From Monodelphis domestica (lineage: Eukaryota > Chordata > Mammalia > Didelphimorphia > Didelphidae), in NCBI RefSeq assembly GCF_027887165.1, contig NC_077235.1, forward strand, positions 7,877,378 through 7,941,377: a DNA stretch of 64,000 bases, given 5' to 3'. Every line of letters begins with the position of its first letter. The stretch's first letter is position 1. Positions 35,601 through 47,900 of the stretch are shown here, in pieces. Below the pieces are notes generated by a model. That model did not search any database and had not been told where the DNA came from. It was given only the letters and a program-made list of their open reading frames with translations. Made by a program: the position numbers and the translations under genes.

Positions 35601-38600
35601 GGCCCAAGATACTTTGATTCCTCATGGGCAGGTTAATCTGTCCCCAGGAAGTATAGAGGTGGACATGAATATTTCTTCAATGAGCAGGAAAAGACATGAG
35701 GTTCTTGTACAGTACCAGGAAAATCCCAACTACCAGGGAAAAGAACTTTGGCACTCAACATAATAAGAAGCTCTGTCAGACTGGCTTCTGTGAACAACTG
35801 AGCAAAGAGACTTGGCACATTTCTAGGCACCATTCCCTGCAATTGGAAGAAATGATGAATGAATGACTACTTGACTCCTTACTCACACTCGAATCCAAAT
35901 TATGCATTAGGGATCCTTCCTAAAGTCTGGAAGGAGGCTTTTCATGAGCACCTGCCTTCCCATTTGGAAGTTGATCATTTCATTTCAAAGCAAACTTACT
36001 TGTCTTCACAAAAATAAACCCGTGCCTCTTGTCCCTATCTATCTAGTGCCTTAGACGGAGAAGGTGAGCATAATTTTGTTCTCTTTTCCCCTTTGAAAGG
36101 TGCCTTCCTCATACCCTATGCCATCATGCTGGCACTTGCAGGCTTGCCTTTGTTCTTTCTGGAGTGCTCCCTGGGACAGTTTGCCAGCCTGGGACCAGTT
36201 TCAGTCTGGAGGGTTCTGCCACTTTTTCAAGGTAGGTATTAGAGCTAGTTCCTTATTTAACTGGCCTCCTCTCTTCCTCCTCATACCCCTCTTCCAACCT
36301 CCAGCTTCCCATATCTTCCACTCTTCATCTGGAAGTGACCACTCCTCTGGCCCCCATGGGACCTCGTCAGCCTTCATGCTTCCTCTTCTCAGCTGTCTGC
36401 TCTTATTCCCGGCATTTTATTTTTCTGACTCCTCTTAGCCTGGCAGTGCCATGTGGGTAGAAACTGTGGCTTCCTTCTCTTTCTATTCATGTTAATTCAT
36501 GTTATATATATCTATATATATATATATGTATAATTAGATAATATAAGTAAAAGCATACTCTGAAAGTGGTCGAGTGATCCATAAATTTAAGGTCACATTA
36601 CTTAATGCCAGAGTTTCTCGGAGAAGGGCTGAGGCCGACCAACTAACAGCAATCATCTAATAGCAGTCATTAGTTGCCTCTTCTCTCTTCTAGATTGCTC
36701 TGAGTGTCCACAGCCTGATTTGAGGATGGATAGCTTGAGCTAGCTGCCTTTGGGTTTTGCTAGCATCTTTTTTCCTATTTCCTTTCCAATACTCAATTCA
36801 AAAGAGCTCAGTGGCATCCTGCTGCATAGATTGGATGGGCCCAAAAGAACAGGGAACCACCATGTAAAGGATGAATTCCTTGGCTCCATTCCAACTTCAA
36901 ACTGCCTTCCTTGCCGGAGATTGGATATGTTTTGGCTATAGGGTTGCTCCTGAAAAGCATCTGTAATCATTGGAATGCTCCATGAAAAAAGTACATTTTG
37001 AGAAAGGCAAAAGAGCTCAGAGCTCCAATGTTAGAAGAGCCGCCACAGAAGGAAGCCAAGAACAGGAGCCACTGCATGTGGGTTTTCTTTTCCAGGGGGA
37101 GCATCTAAGTTAGGGAAATCTCAAATTCATATCGCTCCTGCTTTGTTCATTTTCTAAATGTGGCTTTGTAAACAATGCACAGGGCAATTTTAAGGAATCT
37201 TTATTCTGACACGGTTCACGTTCTTCTGTCAAAGTATGGTGGCACCCTTAAAATGCTATGTAAGCTTGAGCTGTTATCATTACTATCTCGACTGTTTTGC
37301 CCATGAAAGTAAATAACTAGGTGCTGTCCTTGGTAGAGCTATGATCTGGGAGTCCTTTCCCCCCTCCAACAGCAGGGATAAATGGGCATGAACAACAGGC
37401 CATCCATGTTCCTTTGCTGGGTCCTCCTGGAACAAGAGCGTAAACTTGCGAGACAGCTAGCTGGGGTTAAGGAGGGATAGAGATTCTTAATGCAACTAAC
37501 TTGTGACTTCCATACTCAATGTGCTACCATGAGTTAAGCCATTGAGCCTGCTTCCCCATTGGCAAAATGGGATCCATAATCCCTGGGCATCATAGAAGCT
37601 CAAAGCTGAAGGATCTCCCTAAATGTCACTTATTGTTATCATTCCTGTTACTTTGGTCCAAGCCAAGAGCCTCCAATCAGACCTTTGTCTGAAACAGACC
37701 ACTTATACTCATCTGTGAATCCCAAAGGAGATTTTTTAAACCCATACCTTCTGTCTTAGAATCGATACTGTGTATTGGTTCTAAGGTGGAAGGAGGGGCA
37801 GTAAGGGCTTGGCAATGGGGGTTAATGACTTGCCCAGGGTCACACACAGCCAGAAAGTGTCCGAATCACAAAGGAGATTTGGCAGAAGGTGGCTTTCCTC
37901 AACAGATGGCCTACTTCCCACCTTTCTTTGAGTTTGCACTCATTTTGACCAGTTTTCCTCTGTTGCAGGTGTGGGAATCACCATGATTTTGATCTCAATA
38001 TTTGTCACCATCTATTACAATGTCATCATTGCCTACAGTCTCTACTATTTATTTGCTTCCTTCCAAAAAGTCCTGCCCTGGTCTGAATGCTTCCAGTGGG
38101 CAGATATAAACTGTAGCCGAATACCAATAGGTAAAGTTTCCTCTTGGGCACAGGTGGGCTGGGCATATGTCTGTTGTTCTGTTGCTGAGGTTCAGAAGAA
38201 GCCTGGAAGGCTAAGTTTCATCACCAGAAGAGTAATGGTTCTTTGGGGTTGGGTTCAGGGGAGGGTAAGTGGGCTCTGAGGAAGGCAAATGACCTGGGAG
38301 ACGACATATGGGATGCCAGCAGCATATATAACTCTTAGTGTTGCCAGTGTGATTGGGCAGGGCCCAGGCTGACCACTGAGAGGTCTTCCTTATAGGACAG
38401 AGAGAGAAGAAAGGAAGATGGCCAAACAGGGTAGAGCAAGAAGAGGAGGTGAGGAGATGAGAGAGAGGAAGAAGGCTGGGTGGAGGGCGGGAAACAGGAA
38501 AATGACAACAAAAAGGAAATCCTTAGCGGAATCATTGTCAAAGCCCACCCAATTCAATAGGAATATCTCAGGAACATCAAGAACATTCCAGAAAATAGAG

Positions 38601-38961
38601 ATGCAAGCAGGCCCCAGTTTCTATTCTTTGGAACAAGCACCCTTCTCTGCTGTGCTACTTACAACAGACGACAGCAGGAAGCACTGGTGTACACCCGGCT
38701 CCTTCGAGGCAAACTCTCAACCCAAGGAAGCAACTGGGGCATCTTTGCAATTTCAGCTTCATGGAGTTCTAGCAAGATTATTGTTCCTGTGAATCTTTGG
38801 CCTATTCTTTGGAGCAAGTTCCCCGCAGCTGTTCTGAGGATAATAGAAGAGATTTTATCAGGGTTATTCTTATTTTGATTCCACTGGGAATACTCTGCTG
38901 GTTGTTTCTGCTCAAAAGTGAGCAGTTGGGTCAATACTTTAAATCTCAGAAATATGAAACC

Positions 38962-38999
<38 letters not shown>

Positions 39000-41900
39000 A
39001 ATTCAGGAACAACACATGCCTTTTCCCAGGGCTAACTATGGGTTTTTTTTTTTCTCTTCAGTAACTCACTGTAACGTGAGCACGGCTATGGGAAACATTG
39101 TCCAAATGAACTACTCATGGGTACTCGACAACAATAAGACCTGCATAAACGGCACCCAGGTGGAACAGCCAGGACAGCTTCCCAGTGAGCAGTATTGGGA
39201 GTAAGTATCCCGGATGTTCTGGGGCCTAAGCAAGTTGCCAGCAGAATGTCTACAGAGCCTGGTAAAGAGCTCACACCAAACCTGCCAGTGTCATCTATTT
39301 GTTATCTCATGTGAAAAGTTAAGGAACTGGGGGGCATCTGGGTAGTCCAGAATATTGAGAGTCAGGCCCAGAGATGGGAGGTACTGGGTTCCAATTTGGC
39401 CTCAAACCCATCCTCACTGTGTGACCCTGGGCAAGTCCCTTCACCCCCATTGCCTAGCCCTTACTGCTCTTTTGCCTCAGAACCAATATATAGTATTGAT
39501 TCCAAAATGGAAGATGAGGGTTTTAAACAAAAGTTAAGGAGCTGAAATCAGAATGGTTTCCATTGAAGGGCAAAGACTGGCCTCAGCTTTGTCTTTCTAC
39601 AGCACACAAAACAGACTCACTACTAATAAGTGTGTTTTGCACTGAAATGAGTGGAATTGAACTTACTCTGCATGTGGCCTGGGTGCCTTAGAGTGGGGAG
39701 ACTGAGGTTTGGCCACAGGTTGTTGAAACATAGAGGAGTTAGTTGATAACCCTTGTCCTCCCTTCAGTAGTAGAATAAATAAGTGAGCTGAATACACAGG
39801 GAGAACTGGTTCGACTGGGAAGCTCTAGGATGGCTCTCAGGATGCACAGCTACCCCAGAGATGGTCTCGGGGGCTGGTTGCCACCCTGTTCCCCCTTTCC
39901 ACAAGGGTTCTCCTGATATCTGGTAGCCCCTGATCCCAAGGCCTAGCAACATAGGATTTTTCTTTCCCTACCATGGGGCCTTTTGTCTTGAAGTTCGAGG
40001 TTCCCCCTGCTTCTATGGTGCTTGCTCTAGCAGCAGAATTGCTACTTATGGCTCTGGCCAGCCCCAATTATTGTCTCTTGATTGGTTTGCCATCATTTCA
40101 TTCTTTCCATAAGTACTGATTTAAATGCTAATCGTGGGCTTAAGAATGTACCCAAGTATGTACCACTTAGTGCTCTCTGGCTAGAAGGTGCTACGAAGCC
40201 TCTTAGTGTTGGGAGGGCCAGGGGGTGGGCATCGAAGTCTCTGCTGCACAATTCATGCTATTTCTGTGCAATATGCCTGCTAAATGGTGCTCCAGCCTGT
40301 TCTTGAACACTTTTGTGAGTCACAGGAGTAGGGGAAAGCAGTCTGGCTTTGGAATGGGAATCCCCGGGTTCAAATCCCCACTCTGAAGCTTTCTGGGTGA
40401 CTTTGGGCAAGTAAGTCATTTCAATCTCTTGGGTCTTCTTTTCCCTCCTCTGGGAATGCTCACTCGCCAATGCCTGTTCCAGCTCTGAGATCTCTGCCCT
40501 TTTGACTTCCAGTGACAGAGCACTCGTTGCTCACCAAACCGTGTATCCCAGTCTACTCTTAGACGGCTCTAATTGCTAGGAGGTTCTTCCTTATAGCAAG
40601 CTGGAATCTGCATTCCTGTCACTGCCAGCCAGTGGTCTTCATTCTACTCTGGAGTTGCCCAGCATACTTGGCTCTTGTCTATATGCCAGTTCTTCAGATA
40701 CTTGGGGCCCTCCGTGCTTCCTGTAAGTCTTCTTTTCCCCAGACTTCAGCCTCCTCAGTGCCTTTGATTGTTGCTCCTGGAAGTATATTAGGCCCAGACT
40801 CCACAAGTGATCTGGCCAAGGAGGAGTCCCCCTGATCTGGACAGCCATGTTTATGTACAAGGTTTGGGACCATTGGGATCCACTGAAGTCTCAAAATGGG
40901 ACGAGGTCAGAAACACGAAATGAAATTCCAGTGGCCTCCTCTGGATCGGGAACTTGGGAAACCAAGAAAACGATGGCAGAAATGGAAGAATGCCATTTCT
41001 CCAGAAAAGGCACTTTTAAATAACATTTCTGGACTGCTAGCTAAAGGATTCCATTCAGTACTTCTCTCTATCTTTCCCCTAGAGCAATCAATGTCTTGGC
41101 TTGGCTCTGGCTGACAACGGACTGTTTGTCTCTCTGTAAAAGAGGGTTAATTACTAACTGCCACAAGCTTCCTAAGATGCAACTGGGTTAATAATAATAT
41201 TTATATGATAATAGCATTCATATATAATAAAAATAACAACATTGATATAGTGCTTGTTATATGCTAAGTGCTTTACAATCATCACCTCATTTGATCCTCA
41301 GCACAATCCTGGGAGGTAGGTGCTGTAGGTAACTCCATTTTACAGATGAGGAAACTGAGGCAAGTGGAAGTTAAGTGACTTGGCCAAGGTTACATGGCAA
41401 GCATCTGAGGCCACATTTGAACGCAGGTCCTCCTCATTCCATGATACTTCTCCAAACTTTTCTGTGTGTAAAAGACCACACCAGTGGCTCCTTGTTTATA
41501 CACGACTTTTGCATTTTCAGCAAAGTGGCACTCCGGCGTTCCAGTAGCATGGAAGAAACTGGTGAGATCGTGTGGTACCTGGCACTCTGCCTACTTCTGG
41601 CCTGGCTTATAGTTGGAGCGGCACTGTTTAAAGGAATCAAATCTTCTGGCAAGGTGATTGGGATGGATGAATGAGTAAAAGAAAAAAAAATGTATGAAGT
41701 GTTTCCCATACACCAGGGACTGTAACGTGTGCTGGAGAAACAAATACCAAACCAGACATTTGTGTCTTCAAGGAGCTTCCACCCTAATGGGGGAAACAAC
41801 ACGCTTAGGGGAGCGGTGGGCAGAGAACCTAGCTGCAGCGCCGGGACTTGGGGGAGTCTGCCAAGTTCCCAGCAAGTCAGCTTCAAGCACTGTAGCAATG

Positions 41901-44900
41901 TGTGTTTGTATATACTCTATAGTCATATTTAAATATGCAAAAAAGTATTTACCTTTAATCCTCTAACTGGAAAATCCAGCCCAGGATAATTGAGTGCACT
42001 AAGTTGTTCAGCAATGAATAGTAAAGCTTTGTCACAAGGAGAGGCTTTGACCGTCTTATCTTCATGCCCAATGTGAGCCCAGGACCCTGAGATTAAGGGT
42101 CTCACAGTCTTTGTACTCAGAAATCTGGCACTGGGACAGGACCAGAAGATTTTGATAGGATAATGGATTGGGCCGTGGCAAGCTTATAGGCAAGACTCTA
42201 CATCTGCTTTCCCTGGGCAGATAGTGGTCAAAGCCAGGCCTTAGGCCACCGTGAGCTGTTGTTCCATTTAGGTATGCCCAGGCTCCAGCTTGGAATCCCC
42301 TTGCCCCCACCACTTCATGGTATGTCTTCCATGACTATTTCTGGAACCTGATTAGTCCTGCGATTCCTGAATCCAGCCCCCAGAGGCTCATGGAAGGGAG
42401 AATTGGAAGGCTTTGGAGGACAATAGCTCTGAATCCTTCTTCCCCACCAAAACAAAAGGCTTATGCTCTAAGAGATCACACTATATTTTCCTTGAACTCT
42501 ACCCACTGGGTCTTAAGTTTCTTAAAGCAAGGGAACTACCACAGGTCTTCATTCTCTTAGAGGCGCACATTATTCCAGGCACCAAATGGGCCTCCATCTT
42601 GGATCTGTCTACACATTAGAGTCCTCCATGCTAGAGTAGAACATATTAGGCTGAGGTCTAGCCTAATAACCTGCTTACCTCAAGCACATCCAAACTCTCT
42701 TCCTACAAACACTTTGGCAGCACCCATACACCCATGGGACAACTTCACAGTATTGACTTTGCCATTGAACATTTTGAAAACATGGGCTTCATTTCCCTGT
42801 GCTGTCAATACTGGGAGAATCCCTTTAAATCCTAGCTTATCTGGGTGATTTGAATTTGGGAAGCCCTCCGAGGTGATTGTGGAAGTTATCTCTGGAAGAT
42901 GATTCTAAAGAGAACCCACATTTATAAGGACCAGTCATTGGGATGCTGATTATTGAACTAATACGGAAGCTGTAGGGGTCTGCTGGGCATTTTAAATTGC
43001 TTTTTTTGAGAATGGCAGAGGGGGCATGTTTCTAAGTACTTTTATCTTCTCTGTGGGGGTCGAATATGTACTAATCATGGAGACGGGGAGAGGACCTGTG
43101 ATTTCATCCGGTATAGGGAACTTCTGGGTGGAGAAACTCCTTGTAGCCCTAAAGGCTAAATGACTTGGTTGCACAGCTAAGAATGGTTCAGAGATGGAAC
43201 TTGAACCTGGCTCCAAAGTCAGCTCTCTATCCACTATACCACACTGCCTCTCATAGAGATGGTACCCTAAGCCTCCGAAGGGCAGCCTTTGTTTGGCTTT
43301 CCCAGTAGACTATATTTATGGAAGATTTATATATTTACTCCTAAGATTATCATGGCTGCCTAGGCTTTCACTTACAAAGGGAACACAGGAAATGTTCTTT
43401 TGAGGTGCTGCTGGTGTTTAAATAGATCCTTCGAGAAAAGCCAGAAAGGAGAATGCATCATTATGGAGACTGGCAGGAGCTTGGGATCCTGGGTCCCCGT
43501 CGCTTTGAAGTTCCTCATCTCTGTTAGTGCTGGGGAGCCATTTTTCTTTCCCTAAAAGGGTGATGCCAGACTAGGTGTTGCTAGACAACGGCCATTGTTC
43601 ACGATCCCCTTTTCTCTTGGCAGGTGGTCTATTTCACAGCCTTGTTCCCGTACGTTGTCTTGTTCATCCTGTTAGTGCGAGGGGCAACGCTCGAAGGTGC
43701 TTCCAAAGGCATTTCCTACTATATTGGGCAGCAATCGAATTTCACCAAACTGCAGGAAGCAGAGGTAAGATTCAGTTATGCTTTCAAGGAGCTTGGATGA
43801 GATGACGTGCACAAGACAGCTGGCCAAGCCCATGCAGTGCTAAGAATGCTGGGTTTGGAGTCAGTGGGTTCAGTTCCTGCCTCAGATGTTTACCATCTGT
43901 GGGACCTTAAACTAGTCACTTACCATGTCTGAGCCTCAGTTTCCTCATATGTAAAGTGAGAGGGTTGGACTAGCTTACATCCCCAGAGTCCCTTCCACCT
44001 CTAAATCAATGTCCCACTGCACCTTATGACAAACTTGGGTGGGCAAGAGCTATTTTTCACCACTGGGATACACTAGCAAATGGAGAGATGGCACCCAGCG
44101 TGTGGTGTGCTTGTCTAGAACCTGAGTCGAATATTTCCCGTTTTTGGGGGATCTAGGTCCTCTTGCCACCCCTCCCTTTTCCCCTCTATCCCCCTTTTTT
44201 CAGCATGATCAGGCAATTACAAGGGGGGCATATTCTTTCCTTCTTATAAGGCTTTAGCTAAAAATGACAAAAGGATGAAAAGAAAACAGCAGGCTCTATT
44301 CTGAAGGGTGCTGTTGTTGTTCAGTCACGTTAGACTCTCCGTGACCCTATTTAGGATTTTCTTGGCAAAGATACTTAAGTAGTTTGCCATTTCCTTCTCT
44401 GATTCATTTTAAAGATGAGGAAACTGAGGCAAACAGGGTTAAGTGACTTGCTCAGGGTCACACAGCTAGTAAGTGTATGATGCTGAATTTGCACTCAGGT
44501 CTTCTTGACTCCAGGCCCAGGGCTCTAGCCACTATATCACCGACCTGCCCTCTGAGGGGTGCTGGTTACATTCAATTGTGGAAATGGGAAAGAAACAGAA
44601 ATAGCCATTATTAATGTATGTGTGTGGGTTGGGAAGACCCAAAGAACCATAACAGACATAACATGCTTTGTATATCTAAAGCACAGTACAAATGTGACTG
44701 GGGCACAACGTCTAGTCCCAGCTCAGCGACACTCCAGTAACTCATTTCTTCTCTCTGAGCCTCAGGTCCCTCCTCTGTAAAATGGCGAGGATTATATTAC
44801 TACTATCCACCTCAGGGGGTTGTTAGGAGGATAAAATGGTGATCATAGCCACATAATTTTATAGGTGGGAGGGGCCTTAGAGGTTATCAGGTCTAATCCT

Positions 44901-47900
44901 CTCATTATATGCTCTTGATGACAGGGAGAACTAGACATAGAGGCTTGTAGAGCTGAACCTGGAGTCAGAAAGACCTGAGTTCAAATCATGCCTTGGACAC
45001 TTACTAACCGTGTGACCCCAAACAAGTCTTTTAACTGCTTGATACACGGGTGGCCCAGTGGATAAAAAACAGGGCTGGAATCAGGAAGATACATTTTCAT
45101 TCATTCAAATTCAGCCTCAGACACTAAGTGACTCTAGGGAAGTCATGTCCCATTTGCCTCAGTTTCCTCATCTATAAAAGGAGCTGGGCAAGGAAATGGC
45201 AAACCACTCTAGTAACTCTGCCGAGCAAACCCCAAGTGAGGTCACAGAGAATCAGACACAAATGAAAAAGTGTCTAAACACCAGCACTCAGGCAGAAGGA
45301 CTGTGAGTGATCTAGTTGGGCAGAAGAGATCTCCAGAATGAGGAGATCAGAGATCCTTTGTACAGTCACATCATAATAAGGTTAACTCCCATTTTTGTGA
45401 TGCCAAAAGGTTTCGAAAGTTCTCTCTCCCCCAAACTCATCAGATAAGGTAGGTGATCGAAGCATTATTTTCCCCATGGAGAGTTTAAATGGCTTGTTCA
45501 AGTCAGACTCAGGACTCGAACCCAGCTCCCCCAACTCCAAATCCAGTGTTCTTTCCATAGCCAAGGGATAGCGCGAGACTGTAAAAGTGCTTCTTAAAGT
45601 CTAAAGCAATATCGTATATAAATTTAAGTTACTTATAATTATACGTTCTAAGAACCACAGCAATTTCTTATTATGAGAAGATGAATGACAAAAGATTGAT
45701 GAATCATAATGAATAATCTCTGCCATTTAGTGTTACATGAGCTTAATAGACATCTGTTTGATGACCTCACAGGGGGTAGCCTGCCAGGGCTCCTACCACT
45801 GTCAATGCTGGTGGTACTGCTTTTGGTTAGGAGCAGAATGGGATCCAAAAGCCAAAGGTGAAGGCTAAAGATGGAGCACGGTGGGTGGGATGATGGGCTC
45901 AGAAAGTCCCACCTTTCCATTAAGAAGTGAGCTTGGTATTTGCTCCTGAAGGGCATCATTAAAATGCAAACATCGTACCTAGGAGGGGATGCCACATTAA
46001 CTATTAGCACACATTAACAGGGGTTAATTTCAGAGTTTTGTTCTAGGGCCCCGAGGGCTAGAACGTGAAAGCGTGTTGAGGGAGAGAGAAGAGGGTAGAG
46101 GCCTGGCCGAGAGGCCACCTTCTGGGGAGGGGGCGGCCAGAGGATGCTGCGCACCTCTCTCACATACCTATTATGTATGCCAAAGAGGCCGGGCTTACAT
46201 GGACCATTTCACCCAAATGGGTTTCTTTTTTAGGTCTGGAAAGACGCTGCCACCCAGATATTCTATTCGCTTTCAGTGGCCTGGGGTGGCCTGGTTGCTC
46301 TCTCTTCCTACAACAAGTTTAATAACAACTGCTACTCTGATGCCATCGTGGTTTGCTTGACAAACTGCTTGACCAGTGTGTTTGCTGGATTTGCCATTTT
46401 TTCCATATTGGGCCACATGGCTCACATATCTGGAAAGGAGGTCTCCCAGGTCGTCAAATCAGGTATGAAATGCTGAAGCTGCTGCTCATCCCAAGAATAC
46501 TCTGTAAAGCTCTGAGAAAGGGAGAAAGCTTTGCTCGAAGTGCTTCGGGTTAGAGGTGCCTCTGGGCTCTCAAGGCCTCTACCATTGGAACACCAACTAT
46601 GGTAGCTCTTACCAGGCTGGAGAGGCTTTGAGTACAATAGGACCACACTTGCCTTCAGGAGCCCCACCCAGGGGCATACGTCCAGCTGCTCTGTCACAAG
46701 GTGGCAGATGGGGCCCTGGCACTAGATGGAGCTAAAGAAAGGCCCTAAAGGCCTTGCTGCTTTGATAGGCGGTGATGGCACTGGAGAAGGTGAGACGGGG
46801 CCAGAGTCAAAGTTCTGAAACCACCTCCAAATAGCCATTTAACACCTGTTATTCTAAGTGAGATCTTTGTTCGGAAACCAGTGAATTGATAAACAACTCA
46901 AGGAACTGCTTTTCTCATAAATAATAATGATGCTGGTTAGTGTTTCTAACATATTACATGTATAAAATGTATAACAGCTAGCTAGCATCTAGCACTTATA
47001 AGTTAGGATGAGGCCCAGATCCCCGTGTGGGATGGGGAAGGGCAGAAGAATAGAAGAACTTAATTAACTTGACTGCTAACCCTGCTTCTGGGGAAGTTGC
47101 TGCTTCATGGACGGATGGCTTTCACTAAAGGTCTCCTGGAAGAGGAAGACAGAAGATTCAGATCTGTTGTTTTCACCAAGGGTTCGAGTCAACCCAGAAT
47201 GTCATTTCGTGAGATGCTTAGCCACAATTATACCTGTGCGGCGACCTAAGCAAGTGGGGGACTGCGCAAGAAAATGACATCCCATGAGCCAACATCCATT
47301 GCAGAGGATGAAAAAACAGATGTGGTCTACAAAGAACACCACCAGATCCTACAGACTGAGTGAATTCATGTCTTGATACTCAGAGACATTGGTGCTAAGA
47401 TGGCCAAAGGGGAGTATGCTCAGAACTGTGGGAGAAAATACAGTTAGGTGTCAAGAAATGAGAGGGTTCCAAAGCTTGGAGACTTCCCAGGAGCTTCAGG
47501 CCTGTAACAGTCTTTAGCAAAAGGGTCCGAAAGCCATCCTATTTTAACCGAATGGCAACAGAAGCCAAGGGCCCGAGGCATTTCAGAATCAGATCATCGC
47601 CTCTTATTCTGAAGGTCAAAATCAACACCAGATTAGAGAGAAGATGAAAAGGAGATGGGTTTGCACAGTTACAGCACCTCTCGTCTGGCCTGCTTAAACA
47701 AGCTGTCAGCTGTCAACTCTTAAAAATGGGAAACAGTCCAAAGCAAAGGCCCGGTTTCAATCACTATTTCTTAGATAAGTTTAGCAATGCAAAACAGTCC
47801 CTACAATAATCAAGTCTAAGGAGCCTCCACATTGCCTGAGCAAGCAAACACTCCCGCTCCTTGCCAAACTGGACCTGGCAGCCAAGGGCAACACTGGAAG

